Assembly: GCF_011455695.1 (NCBI RefSeq)
Contig: NZ_CP015030.1
Location: forward strand, 248,001-312,000
Length of the DNA stretch: 64,000 nucleotides
Direction of reading: 5' to 3'
From: Mannheimia granulomatis
Lineage (GTDB): Bacteria; Pseudomonadota; Gammaproteobacteria; Enterobacterales; Pasteurellaceae
Shown here piece by piece: positions 28,534-38,876 of the stretch. Each line of letters opens with the position of its first letter. Position 1 is the stretch's first letter. Position numbers and translations under genes: made by a program. The notes below the pieces were generated by a model. It did not search any database and was not told where the DNA came from. It worked only from the letters and a program-made list of their open reading frames with translations.

Positions 28534-29391
28534 ATGGATATTCAAGAAATCAACCAATTCGCAAATTTATTAGAAAAATCAACCGCTTGTCTTGCTAAAT
28601 GGCAGGATAAAATCATCGTGGTGAAATATGGTGGCAATGCGATGATTAACGAAGAGCTGAAAAAATCGGTTATGGAAGATATTTTGCTGCTTAATCGCTT
28701 AGGCGTGAAAGTAGTGCTGGTTCATGGTGGTGGGCCAGAGATTTCACAAGGGGTGAAATTGCTAGGCAAAGAACCGCAATTTATTAATGGCTTGCGTGTA
28801 ACCGATAACGATACCATCAGCGTGGTGCTGCAAATGTTAGCGGGTAAGGTGAATAAAAGTTTAGTGGCGTTGCTCAAAGGTAAAGGAATCGGCTTATGTG
28901 GTATTGATGGAGCAATGTTACAATGTAAAAAATTAGAGTCTGAGATTGATTACGGCTTTGTTGGTGATATTGTCAAAGTGAATCCGCAAGTAATTGAAAT
29001 TGCCCTTAACGCAGGTCTAATCCCGGTTCTTTCAACGGTTGGGGTAGATGAAAACGGGCAAGCCTATAATATCAATGCCGATACTGCTGCCAGCGAAATT
29101 GCTATCGCTTTAGGGGCTGCAAAATTAGTTTCAATGACTGATATTGCAGGCTTATTACGAGATCGCTTTGATGAAAGTACCTTAATTCCCGAGGTGGAGG
29201 TTAATGAGGTACAAGGCTTAATCGAACAAGGCATTATCGCAGGTGGTATGATTCCTAAAATTGCCTGCTGTACCGATTTTATCAATGCGGGCGGCATTGA
29301 GGCGAATATTATTGACGGGCGAATTGACCACGCGATTTTAGTAGAACTCTTTGGCGGCAAAAACGGCACGCGTTTTTATAAAAAAGGATAA
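28534..29391 (+). CDS. argB: Acetylglutamate kinase ArgB
   Basis: ArgB phosphorylates N-acetylglutamate, the second arginine-pathway step. The 285-residue amino-acid-kinase protein has VVKYGGNAMINEEL, VLVHGGGPEISQGVK and NINADTAASEIAIALGA. The start at 28534 is supported by CAGGAGA at proper spacing and gives the expected N-terminus; the frame opens further up to 28483 but that part covers the hairpin. Next gene argD starts four bases after the stop. Confidence 0.93.
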   Translation: MDIQEINQFANLLEKSTACLAKWQDKIIVVKYGGNAMINEELKKSVMEDILLLNRLGVKVVLVHGGGPEISQGVKLLGKEPQFINGLRVTDNDTISVVLQMLAGKVNKSLVALLKGKGIGLCGIDGAMLQCKKLESEIDYGFVGDIVKVNPQVIEIALNAGLIPVLSTVGVDENGQAYNINADTAASEIAIALGAAKLVSMTDIAGLLRDRFDESTLIPEVEVNEVQGLIEQGIIAGGMIPKIACCTDFINAGGIEANIIDGRIDHAILVELFGGKNGTRFYKKG

Positions 29392-29394
29392 AAA

Positions 29395-30579
29395 ATGGTA
29401 ACAAGCAACAACATCAAACAATTAGATAAAGATTATATCGCTCAAACTTACGGCAGATTTGATCTTGCTCTTTCGCACGGCAAAGGCTGCGATGTATGGG
29501 ATTTTGAAGGTAACCAATATCTGGATTTTACCAGCGGTATTGGTGTAAACAGTTTGGGCTGGGTAGATGATGAGTGGTTGAAGGCAGTTACGGAGCAAGC
29601 CGGCAAATTACAACATACCTCAAATCTCTTTTTTACCGAGCCATCAAGCCGTTTAGCGGAAAAATTAGTGAATGCAAGCGGTCTAAAACGAGCATTTTTT
29701 TGCAATTCGGGGGCGGAAGCTAACGAAGGGGCAGTAAAAACTGCTCGTAAATATAGTCATGATAAATATGGGACTGGGCGTTCAACGGTCTTAACCTTGG
29801 TAAACTCTTTCCATGGTAGAACTATTTCCACTTTGGCAGCAACAGGGCAGGATGTATTCCATCAACATTTTCACCCATTTACTGATGGGTTTGAATATAT
29901 GCCTGCAAATGATATTGATGCTTTAAAAGCACGCTTAAAAACAGACAATGTATGCGGAATTTTGGTAGAAGTGGTGCAAGGTGAGGGCGGTGTTTGCTCA
30001 CTAGATAACGATTATCTGCAGGCGGTACAAGAACTTTGTCAAGAAAAAGATTTGGTCTTTATTATTGATGAAGTTCAAACCGGTATTGGGCGAACAGGTA
30101 CACTTTTCTCATATGAGCAATTTGGCTTAAAGCCCGATGTGGTCACGCTTGCAAAAGGCTTAGGCGGTGGTTTACCGATTGGCTCATTCCTATTAGGCGA
30201 AAAAGTCGAAAATACTTTAGGCAAAAGTGACCACGGTTCAACCTTTGGTGGAAACCCTGTGACCTGTGCCGGTGCGAATGTGGTGATGGATAGAATTAAT
30301 GCTGATTTCTTGACAGAAGTGCAACGCAAAGGGCGAAAAGTACGAGAGGCTTTGGCAGGATTACCTAAAGTAAAATCCGTTTCAGGTTTAGGCTTAATGC
30401 TTGGTGTAGAGTTTGAAGAAGGCGTTTTGGCTTCAGATGTGGTAGCAAAATGTATTGAAAAAGGCGTGTTATTTCTCACTGCAAAAAACAAATTACGTTT
30501 ATTGCCTCCGCTAACTATTAGCGATGCTCAAATTGAGCAGGGAATGAAGGTGCTGAAAGAAGTATTGGAAACCTATTAA
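29395..30579 (+). CDS. argD: Acetylornithine aminotransferase ArgD
   Basis: ArgD is the PLP-dependent aminotransferase making N-acetylornithine; in many bacteria it also serves lysine synthesis. The 394-residue class III protein shows FCNSGAEANEGAVKTARKYS, FHGRTISTLAATGQ, FIIDEVQTGIGRTG and the PLP-lysine motif TLAKGLGGGLPIG. It closes the argCBD operon, followed by a strong terminator shared with rho. Confidence 0.92.
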   Translation: MVTSNNIKQLDKDYIAQTYGRFDLALSHGKGCDVWDFEGNQYLDFTSGIGVNSLGWVDDEWLKAVTEQAGKLQHTSNLFFTEPSSRLAEKLVNASGLKRAFFCNSGAEANEGAVKTARKYSHDKYGTGRSTVLTLVNSFHGRTISTLAATGQDVFHQHFHPFTDGFEYMPANDIDALKARLKTDNVCGILVEVVQGEGGVCSLDNDYLQAVQELCQEKDLVFIIDEVQTGIGRTGTLFSYEQFGLKPDVVTLAKGLGGGLPIGSFLLGEKVENTLGKSDHGSTFGGNPVTCAGANVVMDRINADFLTEVQRKGRKVREALAGLPKVKSVSGLGLMLGVEFEEGVLASDVVAKCIEKGVLFLTAKNKLRLLPPLTISDAQIEQGMKVLKEVLETY

Positions 30580-30586
30580 TTTGGAT

Positions 30587-30615
30587 AAAAAATCCCGCTT
30601 AAAGCGGGATTTTTT
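30587..30615. terminator. Bidirectional terminator between argD and rho
   Basis: AAAAAATCCCGCTT pairs with AAGCGGGATTTTTT, giving A/T-flanked GC stem effective in both directions between convergent genes. Confidence 0.9.
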
Positions 30616-30623
30616 CATAGATT

Positions 30624-31886
30624 TTATGAGCGTTTCATAATCTCAAAAAACTCTTCATTCGTTTTTGCCATCATTAATTTATCAATTAACCATTCAATAG
30701 CATCCACTTCATCCATAGGATTAAGTACTTTACGCAACATCCACGTTTTTTGCAGTTCATCGGCTGCCATTAACAAGTCATCTTTACGTGTGCCGGAACG
30801 ATTAAAGTCAATCGCAGGGAAGATTCGACGCTCAGCAATCTTACGAGATAAGTGTAATTCCATATTACCTGTACCTTTGAATTCTTCAAAGATAACTTCA
30901 TCCATTTTCGAGCCTGTATCGACAAGAGCGGTTGCGATAATAGTTAAACTACCACCTTCTTCTACATTACGGGCTGCACCGAAGAAACGTTTAGGACGAT
31001 GTAGTGCATTGGCGTCCACACCACCGGAAAGAATTTTACCTGAAACAGGCGTCACGGTATTGTAGGCACGAGCAAGACGCGTGATAGAGTCTAATAAAAT
31101 CACTACATCTTTTTTATGTTCTACAGAGCGTTTGGCTTTTTCTATTACCATTTCAGCCACTTGAACATGTCGGGTAGCAGGTTCATCAAAGGTTGATGCA
31201 ATCACTTCACCACGCACGGTACGTTGCATTTCGGTTACCTCTTCCGGACGTTCATCAATTAATAGCACAATCAATTCACATTCTGGGTGGTTAGAGGTAA
31301 TGCTTTGAGCAATATTTTGTAGAAGTACGGTTTTACCTGCTTTAGGTGGAGCAACGATTAAAGCTCGTTGACCTTTACCGATAGGGGCGGCTAAATCTAA
31401 AATACGAGCAGTTAAGTCTTCTTTCGAGCCATTTCCTCGCTCCATTTTTAAACGCGAATTAGCGTGTAAAGGGGTTAAGTTTTCAAATAGGATTTTGCTA
31501 CGAGAGACTTCAGGTTTATCGTCGTTAACTGAATCTACTTTTAATAATGCAAAATAGCGTTCACCTTCTTTAGGCGGGCGAATTTTACCTTCAATTTTAT
31601 CACCGGTTTGTAAGTTAAAACGGCGTATTTGACTTGGAGAAACATAAATATCATCAGGACCGGCTAAATATGAGCTATCTGCAGAGCGCAAGAAACCAAA
31701 ACCATCCGGTAATATTTCTAGCACACCTTGACCGAAGATATCTTCACCACTTTTCGCATGTTGTTTAAGAATGGCAAAAACAATGTCTTGTTTACGTAAG
31801 CGAGCTAAATTTTCTAAGCCCATTTGATTTTCACCCATTTCAACAAGTTCTGAAACAGGCGTGTTTTTTAATTGAGTAAGATGCAT
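30624..31886 (-). CDS. rho: Transcription termination factor Rho
   Basis: Rho is the hexameric RNA helicase that ends transcription at rut sites. The 420-residue length matches E. coli Rho (419). It has the N-terminal RNA-binding cold-shock-like domain ([20 protein letters not shown]), Walker [12 protein letters not shown], the Q-loop [14 protein letters not shown], Walker [17 protein letters not shown] and the R-loop region. The start at 31886 gives [15 protein letters not shown], the family N-terminus; the longer open frame to 32012 lies in the leader. There is no clear ribosome site, and a long leader fits known Rho autoregulation. Confidence 0.95.
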   Translation of the reverse strand: MHLTQLKNTPVSELVEMGENQMGLENLARLRKQDIVFAILKQHAKSGEDIFGQGVLEILPDGFGFLRSADSSYLAGPDDIYVSPSQIRRFNLQTGDKIEGKIRPPKEGERYFALLKVDSVNDDKPEVSRSKILFENLTPLHANSRLKMERGNGSKEDLTARILDLAAPIGKGQRALIVAPPKAGKTVLLQNIAQSITSNHPECELIVLLIDERPEEVTEMQRTVRGEVIASTFDEPATRHVQVAEMVIEKAKRSVEHKKDVVILLDSITRLARAYNTVTPVSGKILSGGVDANALHRPKRFFGAARNVEEGGSLTIIATALVDTGSKMDEVIFEEFKGTGNMELHLSRKIAERRIFPAIDFNRSGTRKDDLLMAADELQKTWMLRKVLNPMDEVDAIEWLIDKLMMAKTNEEFFEIMKRS

Positions 31887-32034
31887 AATTGGAATATATA
31901 TTGATTGATAATAAAAGGTTGGATTTTTGATAGTTAGCCAGATACAGTTAACCGTAAAATGATGTGGCGAAGAATACCGCAACAATAAAAAAATTGCAAA
32001 TGTTTTATACAAAATGACCGCTTGTAATAATAAA

Positions 32035-32056
32035 AACGCCAGTAAATGCTGGCGTT
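32035..32056 (-). terminator. cysK terminator
   Basis: AACGCCAG-TAAATG-CTGGCGTT is a perfect 8-bp stem; on the minus strand it is followed by TTTTATTATT, downstream of cysK. A uptake signal lies just below. Confidence 0.85.
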
Positions 32057-32067
32057 CTCATTTTTTA

Positions 32068-33015
32068 TTAAGCCTCAATCCCTTCAAAAAGAAGTGTGCT
32101 TAAATAACGCTCAGAAGCGGATGGTAAAACAGCAACAATTAATTTGTCTGCAAATTCAGGTAATTTCGCCAGGCGATCTGCTGCAGCAACTGCTGCACCT
32201 GATGAAATGCCGCCTAAAATACCTTCTTCGGCCATTAAACGGCGAGCAGTTGCAAGGGCTTCTTCGCTTGATACTTTTTCAACTCTATCTACTAATGAGA
32301 GGTCAAGATTTTTTGGAATAAAACCTGCACCAATACCTTGAATTTTGTGTGGAGCTGGTTTGATTTCTTCACCGTTTAAGGTTTGAGTAATCACCGGAGA
32401 TTCAGCCGGTTCTACTGCAACAGAAATGATTTGTTTACCTTTATCTTGTTTGATTGCACGAGAAATACCGGTAATAGTCCCACCTGTACCCACACCTGCG
32501 ACCAATACATCGATTTTACCTTCGGTTGCATCCCAAATTTCAGGGCCGGTAGTTTGCTGGTGAATAGCCGGGTTAGCCGGATTTTCAAATTGTTTTAATG
32601 TGACGTAATGATCAGGGTTTGATGCTGCGATTTCAGCCGCTTTTTCAATTGCCCCTTTCATTCCTTTTGCCCCTTCGGTTAAAACGAGATTCACGCCTAA
32701 ACCACGTAATAAACGTTTACGTTCCGTACTCATTGTTTCAGGCATGGTTAAGGTAAGTTTATAGCCACGAGCTGCTGCAACATAAGCAAGAGCAATACCC
32801 GTGTTACCACTGGTTGCATCTACAATTTCTTTTCCTTTGGTTAAGATTCCATCTTTTTCTGCTTGCCATACCATATTCGCACCAATACGGCATTTTACGC
32901 TAAAGCTTGGATTACGTCCTTCTACTTTTACAACAATGTTGCCATTACCGAAATTCTTTAAACGAACAAGAGGAGTATTACCAATAGAATATGAATTGTC
33001 TGCATAAATAGTCAT
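32068..33015 (-). CDS. cysK: Cysteine synthase A (O-acetylserine sulfhydrylase)
   Basis: CysK makes cysteine from O-acetylserine and sulfide. The 315-residue PLP enzyme has [11 protein letters not shown], the PLP-lysine context [32 protein letters not shown], and the phosphate-binding [15 protein letters not shown]. The motif [18 protein letters not shown] is of the CysK rather than CysM type. A AAAGGAA ribosome site precedes the start. It is monocistronic, flanked by hairpins on both sides. Confidence 0.94.
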   Translation of the reverse strand: MTIYADNSYSIGNTPLVRLKNFGNGNIVVKVEGRNPSFSVKCRIGANMVWQAEKDGILTKGKEIVDATSGNTGIALAYVAAARGYKLTLTMPETMSTERKRLLRGLGVNLVLTEGAKGMKGAIEKAAEIAASNPDHYVTLKQFENPANPAIHQQTTGPEIWDATEGKIDVLVAGVGTGGTITGISRAIKQDKGKQIISVAVEPAESPVITQTLNGEEIKPAPHKIQGIGAGFIPKNLDLSLVDRVEKVSSEEALATARRLMAEEGILGGISSGAAVAAADRLAKLPEFADKLIVAVLPSASERYLSTLLFEGIEA

Positions 33016-33166
33016 AATGATGTTCCTTTTAGATTAGGTTTTAAAATTTTAAACTTATCATACTTATTTCTTAGCTATTTGCTAGTAGCAATAAGGCATT
33101 TAATATAACTAAATGAAATATGTTTAGGCAATAATTAGTATGCTTTAAAGAAGGGGAATGAAAACT

Positions 33167-33209
33167 AAGCGGTCATATTTTGCAAAAAATTTGCTAAATA
33201 TGACCGCTT
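33167..33209 (-). terminator. thrB terminator from an inverted uptake-signal pair
   Basis: AAGCGGTCATATTT (33167-33180) and its complement (33196-33209) form a perfect 14-bp stem just downstream of thrB. Confidence 0.7.
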
Positions 33210-33226
33210 GAATGTAGTAGAGAAGG

Positions 33227-34174
33227 CTATTTCAGCTCTCTTGCCCCTTGGTTATCCACTTTGCAAATATGGATGAAACCTTCATTATTTTGTAGATACT
33301 CTTTTTCCAAGTAGTTAACTAAGCGCTGAGCGTGTTCTAGATCAGGGGCAATCGCAAACATAGTTGGACCGGATCCGGAAATACCAACAGCTAAAGCACC
33401 TAAATCTTTACAGCCTTGGCGGACAGTTGGGAAGTTCGGTAGTAAATCCTCACGATACGGTTCGGCAATTAGGTCTTTCATCATTGTTGCAGCCAACACA
33501 TCTTGGTGGGTATGGCAAGCGTGAACAAATGAACCTAAGTAGCGGGCTTGCTGAATCATATCTTGGCGAGTGTAGCTTTTTGGTAAAATAGCTCTTGCTT
33601 CAGCGGTTGAAACTTCCACTCCTGGGTAGGCAAGTACCCAATACCATTCATCAAAAAATGGCAATGGCTGGCAGATATTACCGAGTGATTGGGTCATTAA
33701 CTGTAATCCGCCTAAATAGCAAGGGGCGACGTTATCATAGTGGATAGAACCTGAAATTCTTCCTTCCAATTCGCCCATCATTTCCAATAATTCCATTTTT
33801 GAGAAAGGTTCATCGTGGAATTTATTAAGAGCTACTAAGGCTGCTACAATCGAGCAGGCGCTTGAACCAAGGCCTGAGCCAATTGGCATATTTTTCTCAA
33901 GCGTTAAACGTAAATTTTTTACGTTACCGCCACGTAATTTTAAGCGTTCGCTAAAAAGTACATAGGCTTGATAGACGATATTTTTTTGCGGCTCTTTTGG
34001 CAGCTTTCTTACAAAATAGCCGGCACTTTCTAATTCAAAGACTTGAGCGCAATCTTCAATTTGGACCACATCGCCTAATAATGAGCCGTCAATAGGGGAA
34101 ATTGCTGCTCCTAGAGAGTCAAAGCCGACACTAATATTAGCGCTTGAAGCTGGGGCATAAATACGTAGAACCAT
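33227..34174 (-). CDS. thrB: Homoserine kinase ThrB
   Basis: ThrB phosphorylates homoserine in threonine synthesis. The 315-residue GHMP-family kinase has the N-terminal [19 protein letters not shown], the ATP-binding [20 protein letters not shown] and the C-terminal [15 protein letters not shown]. It starts with an ATG whose A is the last base of the thrA stop, so translation is coupled. thrC is not in the window, though in many relatives it follows thrB; here a terminator and cysK follow. Confidence 0.94.
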   Translation of the reverse strand: MVLRIYAPASSANISVGFDSLGAAISPIDGSLLGDVVQIEDCAQVFELESAGYFVRKLPKEPQKNIVYQAYVLFSERLKLRGGNVKNLRLTLEKNMPIGSGLGSSACSIVAALVALNKFHDEPFSKMELLEMMGELEGRISGSIHYDNVAPCYLGGLQLMTQSLGNICQPLPFFDEWYWVLAYPGVEVSTAEARAILPKSYTRQDMIQQARYLGSFVHACHTHQDVLAATMMKDLIAEPYREDLLPNFPTVRQGCKDLGALAVGISGSGPTMFAIAPDLEHAQRLVNYLEKEYLQNNEGFIHICKVDNQGARELK

Positions 34175-36630
34175 TAGTTTGCTCCTCCTTGTAACGTGCG
34201 AAGAATATCGGCAAAAATACCCGCTGCGGTGACACTATTGCCGGCACCGTAACCGCGTAAGAGGAGTGGAATTGGGTTGTAATAGCGAGTTAAGAATGCA
34301 AGAGCATTTTCACCATCTTTCACTTTGTAAAGAGGATGGTTTTCATCCACTGCTTCAATTGCCACACGGCATTTATCACCGGTAATTGAACCTACATAAC
34401 GTAATACTTTGCCCTCTGCTTTTGCGGCTTCAACACGTTTGCTGAATTCTTCATCCAATGAAGGTAAAACTTGCAAGAATTCATCACGGCTCATACCTTC
34501 CGAGAAACCTTTTGGTAATACACCTTCAATTTCAATATCATCAAATTCAAGCGGTAAGCCGGTTTCACGAGCAAGAATTAAGAGTTTACGCGCCACATCA
34601 GCACCAGATAAGTCATCACGAGGATCAGGCTCGGTAAAGCCTTTTTCTTTTGCTATCAATGTTGCTTCAGAAAGAGTTAAACCTTCTTCTAATTTGCCGA
34701 AAATGAACGATAATGAGCCTGAAAGAATTCCTTCAAATTTTTCGACTTCATCACCGGCTGCTAAAAGATTTTGTAGGTTTTCAATAACAGGTAAACCTGC
34801 TCCTACATTGGTTTCATATAAGAATTTGTGTTGACTTTGGCGAGCATTTTCACGCATTTCTAAGTAATATTCATAGCCTGAGGTGTTTGCTTTTTTGTTT
34901 GGTGTTACTACGTGGAAACCCTCTTTTAATGCTCGAGCATAAAGATTGGCGACAGATTGAGCTGAAGTACAATCCACAAACACAGGGTTTACAACGTGAT
35001 GGAATTTGATGAATGAAAGCAATACATCAAAATCAGACGGCTGAATTGCTTTTTCTAAATCTTCTTTCCAGTTATCTAAATTTAAGCCGTTTTCGTTCAA
35101 CAACATTTTATCCGAGTTAGCCAAGGCACAAATTCGGATCTCAATGTCCTTCTTTGCTAAAAACTCCTTTTGTTGTTTTACCTGCTCGATTAACTCACTG
35201 CCGACACCACCTACGCCAACTAAAAACATATCAACTACACGTTTGCTGTTGAATAAGGATTTATGCGTTGCTTTTACTGCCTCAATGGCTTTATTAAGAG
35301 GTACAACGGCAGAAATAGAACGTTCTGACGAACCTTGTGCAATCGCTACAATGCTGATATTAGCTTGAGCGAGAGCAGAGAAGAAGCGGGCAGCAATGCC
35401 TTTAGCAGTACGCATACCATCGCCTACTACAGAAACGATAGATAAATCTTTAATAATATCAATTGGATCGAGAAGATTGTCTGATAGCTCTTGAGTAAAT
35501 TCGGTATTAAGTGCTTGTAATGCTTTGTCTGCGGATTTTGCCGGTACACAGAAGCTGATACTGTATTCTGAGGAAGATTGAGTAATTAAAATGACCGAAA
35601 TGCCGGCTTTTGACATAGTTGAGAAGACGCGGGCAGCCATCCCCACCATACCTTGCATTCCTGAACCTGAAACGTTAAACATCGCTACGTTATCCAGGTT
35701 TGTGATCCCTTTTACTTTTAAATTATCGGCTGCAACGTTATTGTCAATTAATGTGCCTTTTCCCTCAGGATTACCAGTGTTTTTAATTAAGCACGGAATA
35801 TTTAATGGCACTAACGGCCCGATAGTGCGAGGGTGAATCACTTTCGCCCCAAAGTAAGAAAGCTCCATCGCTTCTTGGTAGCTCATTGACTCTAAACAAA
35901 CAGCGTCAGGCACTAAACGAGGATCACAGGTATACACACCATCTACATCTGTCCAAATTTCACAGATATCTGCTTTTAAGCACGCGGCTAAACAAGCAGC
36001 AGAGTAGTCAGAACCGTTACGGCCTAATAATACTAATTCGCCTTTTTCATTACCGGCAGTGAAGCCCGCCATTAATACTACATTTTTCTTTGGAATAGAG
36101 AGCGCATCAACACGTTTGGTTGATTCTGTAATATCAACAGAAGATTCTAAATAGCTACCATGAGCCAATAATTTCTCTACGGGATCGATACGTGTTACAT
36201 CATAGCCTTTCGCTTCAAACCAAGCTTGCATCATAGCAATTGAGAGTTTTTCTCCTCGACAGTGAATAGTAGCTGCTACATCATCAGACAAGGATTTACT
36301 TTTTGCAGCATCTGCCGCAACTTGTTGAATTTGTTTCAATTCGGCATCGACCAAGGCTAATAATTCATCACGTGCAAAGTTATTATTTGCTTCATATAAG
36401 CCATTGATAATATTATGGAAAATAGACGTTGCTTCAGAAAGGTTAGATTCAAATGATTCGCCGGCAATCGCTTTATCGACAATAGCAACAAGATGGTTGG
36501 TAATTTTGGCAGGGGCAGATAAGACACCGGCTGCCTGATCTTTTAAATGTGCTTTTTCGATGATATCCGCTGCTTGCATAAAGCGTTCGGGGTTGGCAAG
36601 TGATGTGCCTCCAAATTTAAGAACTCGCAT
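34174..36630 (-). CDS. thrA: Bifunctional aspartokinase I / homoserine dehydrogenase I
   Basis: ThrA carries the first and third steps of the aspartate-to-threonine pathway. The 818-residue protein has an aspartokinase domain ([15 protein letters not shown] at the N-terminus; about residues 1-290), central ACT regulatory repeats ([20 protein letters not shown] and [20 protein letters not shown]) and a C-terminal homoserine dehydrogenase ([15 protein letters not shown], then SGSLSFIFG; about 465-818). Length matches E. coli ThrA (820). Expression is probably attenuated through the leader peptide just upstream. Confidence 0.95.
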   Translation of the reverse strand: MRVLKFGGTSLANPERFMQAADIIEKAHLKDQAAGVLSAPAKITNHLVAIVDKAIAGESFESNLSEATSIFHNIINGLYEANNNFARDELLALVDAELKQIQQVAADAAKSKSLSDDVAATIHCRGEKLSIAMMQAWFEAKGYDVTRIDPVEKLLAHGSYLESSVDITESTKRVDALSIPKKNVVLMAGFTAGNEKGELVLLGRNGSDYSAACLAACLKADICEIWTDVDGVYTCDPRLVPDAVCLESMSYQEAMELSYFGAKVIHPRTIGPLVPLNIPCLIKNTGNPEGKGTLIDNNVAADNLKVKGITNLDNVAMFNVSGSGMQGMVGMAARVFSTMSKAGISVILITQSSSEYSISFCVPAKSADKALQALNTEFTQELSDNLLDPIDIIKDLSIVSVVGDGMRTAKGIAARFFSALAQANISIVAIAQGSSERSISAVVPLNKAIEAVKATHKSLFNSKRVVDMFLVGVGGVGSELIEQVKQQKEFLAKKDIEIRICALANSDKMLLNENGLNLDNWKEDLEKAIQPSDFDVLLSFIKFHHVVNPVFVDCTSAQSVANLYARALKEGFHVVTPNKKANTSGYEYYLEMRENARQSQHKFLYETNVGAGLPVIENLQNLLAAGDEVEKFEGILSGSLSFIFGKLEEGLTLSEATLIAKEKGFTEPDPRDDLSGADVARKLLILARETGLPLEFDDIEIEGVLPKGFSEGMSRDEFLQVLPSLDEEFSKRVEAAKAEGKVLRYVGSITGDKCRVAIEAVDENHPLYKVKDGENALAFLTRYYNPIPLLLRGYGAGNSVTAAGIFADILRTLQGGAN

Positions 36631-36666
36631 AGTTTCTCCTGATATTTATATTTGCAAATTTTTATA

Positions 36667-36694
36667 TAAAAAAACCCGCTTGTAGCGGGTTTTC
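36667..36694 (-). terminator. Attenuator of the thr operon
   Basis: On the minus strand, AAAACCCGCT-ACA-AGCGGGTTTT followed by T residues is a Rho-independent terminator between the leader peptide and thrA. The leader's last codons (GCGGGTTAG) can pair with the AACCCGC arm, which would give an antiterminator. Confidence 0.85.
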
Positions 36695-36716
36695 TAAACT
36701 CTGTTTTTCAGCAACA

Positions 36717-36782
36717 CTAACCCGCATTATGTGATTGCATAATGGTAATTGTGGTCATAATAATAGTTGCTAAATGTAACAT
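36717..36782 (-). CDS. thrL: thr operon leader peptide (21 residues)
   Basis: A minus-strand ATG at 36782 opens a 21-codon frame reading MLHLATIIMTTITIMQSHNAG. Nine of its residues are Thr (4) or Ile (5), clustered in the middle, as expected for a ribosome-stalling leader sensing threonyl- and isoleucyl-tRNA. It ends 86 bases before thrA and is followed by the attenuator hairpin. It differs in sequence from E. coli ThrL, which has a longer Thr run. Classical attenuation logic is inferred from family knowledge. Confidence 0.85.
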   Translation of the reverse strand: MLHLATIIMTTITIMQSHNAG

Positions 36783-36856
36783 TTGCTGATTTCTCATTAG
36801 CGATAAACTAGTTGAGAGAATGATGGAAAATAAGACCTTTGTCAATCATTTTTTAT

Positions 36857-37734
36857 TTAGCGTTCTCTTAGACTTTCATCAATTGTTGTGCGTAGTGGAC
36901 TTAGGAAATAATCCATCACATTTCGTTTATCTGTTTTTATTTTTGCTGATACTTGCATACCTTGTTTCAGATAGATTGGTGAATCTTGTATATTCAGGAA
37001 ATTTCTATCCATTAAAATCGTGGCGGCAAAGACATAACCCAGCTTTTCATCTTGTATAGCATCTAAACTGATATGTTTCACTTTGCCGGTAATATATCCA
37101 TATCGGGTATAAGGGAATGCGGCAATTTTTAGTACAACGTTTTGCCCTACTTTTATAAAACCAATGTCTTGATTAGTAATCAATGCTTCAACTTCTAGTT
37201 GTTCATCTTCAGGAGCAATAACCATTAAGGTTTGAGCAGTGGTTACTACGCCACCTATAGTATATGTCTGCAATTCTTGTACGACTCCGTCAATTGGAGA
37301 ACGGATTTCCATAAAACTTTGTCGTTGTTTAGCTTTATCCTGCTCTAATTGAGTTTGTAGAAGAGTATCAGAAACTTTTTTTAGTTCGTCGAGTATATCG
37401 CGTTTAAAGGATGTAATGAATGTTTGGTATTCTTGCTCTGTTTGTTGAATTTCTTTTGCGATTTCTGATAATCGACTCTGTTGTGTACCTAAATTGTTTT
37501 CAACTTCAAGTTGCTTATTCTGTTGTTCATAAAATTCGTGCTTAGAGGCACTTTTTTGTTGGTATAGCTTGTAAAAATCACGGGTACGCTCTTTTTCATA
37601 GCGTTGAATTTGATTTAATTTAATTAGGTTTCCCTCAATTGTTTTCTTTTCTTGCTGTTTTTGTTCAATAAGGGCAAGTAAGCGTTTCTTTTGTGCAGTC
37701 CACGCCTGATATTGGCTACCATCACCAGTTTTTG
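36857..37734 (-). pseudogene. hlyD/lktD-like T1SS membrane fusion protein, 5' end deleted
   Basis: An uninterrupted frame of about 290 codons encodes the C-terminal two thirds of an HlyD/LktD-type periplasmic adaptor. It has a long Gln/Glu-rich coiled coil, then FMEIRSPIDGVVQELQTYTI, GGVVTTAQTLMVIAPEDEQL, GQNVVLKIAAFPYTRYGY and an end (YFLSPLRTTIDESLRER) closely like E. coli HlyD. The cytoplasmic N-terminus, membrane helix and start codon are missing. Upstream the frame runs directly into truncated hlyB sequence, so a deletion removed the end of hlyB and the beginning of hlyD. An internal ATG at 37312 could only give a fragment. Confidence 0.85.
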
Positions 37735-38876
37735 AATCAGCATAATGCCTTGCTGTCCAACCGTTGCCAGCTTGGTCACTTTAAAACTGGCATTCACATA
37801 GCCTGCGAGTAGTTTATCCCAGCTTTCCGTCATTTGTGGAGAAACTGACATAGATTTTATCGTATTCATTGCACTGACGGATTCTACTAAGAAAGAGTGG
37901 TTATCGGCATTTCTTGCAAATTTATCATTTAAGCGGTGGCGTAAAATAGGGCTAATTGTAGCCGACCAAATTGCGTAACAAGGCAGCGAGGCTAAAACGA
38001 CCAAACTTAGCCAGATGCTGTATTGCCACATGACGACTAAAAAGATAAAGGAGAAAATCAGATCCAGTACTGATGTTAATGCTTGTCCGGTGAGAAATAT
38101 TCGGATCTGTTCTAACTCCCGTACTCTTGCTACGGTTTCACCGACACGTCGTGTTTCAAAATAGGCAATCGGCAGAGCAAGTAAATGGCGAAACAGCCTC
38201 GCACCGAGTTCAACATCAATGCGGCTGGTGGTATGTGCAAAGACATAGGTCCGAATACCGCCGAGGATCACCTCAAACAGCACAACAACCAATAAGCCGA
38301 TAGCCACCACATTCAGTGTGCTAAATCCTTGATGAACTAGCACTTTATCCATCACTACTTGGAAGAAAAGCGGTGAAATTAGTGCAAAAATTTGCAAAAC
38401 AATTGAAATTACTAAAACTTCGATTAAAATTCGCCTATATTTTACAATAGCAGGAATAAACCAAGTGAAATCAAATTTTGCCAACAAACCGAGAATAGAG
38501 GCACGAGAAGCCACTAAAATCAGCTCTCCTTGATAAATTTCACGAAATTCCGCTTCACTCAGTAATCAAGGCTCTTCGGTCAGCAGATCGTGAATTAAAT
38601 AACGCCCACCTTCTTCATCTAATTGAGCCAAAATAAAATGATGCCCATCATCACTCCAAACCATGGCAGGCAAATGCACAAACGGCAAACGTTCAACCGA
38701 TTTCCTCACCGCTTTGGCTTTTAACCCCAAGCTTTTGGCGGCTAATAGCCAGTTGGTTTTGTTAAGCCAGTGCCGTTAGTATCGAACTGGTGTTTGATTT
38801 GGGCTTCATTTATAGCAAGATTGTGAAAGTAGGTAAGTACGGCTAAACCAGCAAGAGCTAAGTCTTTATTATTCAT
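37735..38876 (-). pseudogene. hlyB/lktB-like T1SS ABC transporter, frameshifted and truncated
   Basis: The remnant begins at an ATG at 38876 (MNNKDLALAGLAVLTYFHNL), matching the C39-like domain of LktB. It loses frame near a 4-T run at 38757-38760, where one extra base would restore TNWLLAAKSLGLKAKAV. An in-frame TGA at 38566-38568 interrupts EEP-stop-LLSEAEF. The membrane domain then reads well ([58 protein letters not shown]) but ends after [13 protein letters not shown]. The rest of the membrane domain and the whole ATPase domain (Walker motifs) are gone, fused to hlyD. It cannot make a working exporter. Confidence 0.88.

Noticed and set aside
37624-38514. Treating the 296-codon frame as an intact ABC transporter membrane protein
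   Set aside because: It starts at a GTG inside a conserved LktB segment, lacks the ATPase domain and ends with 25 or so residues read out of frame from hlyD sequence.
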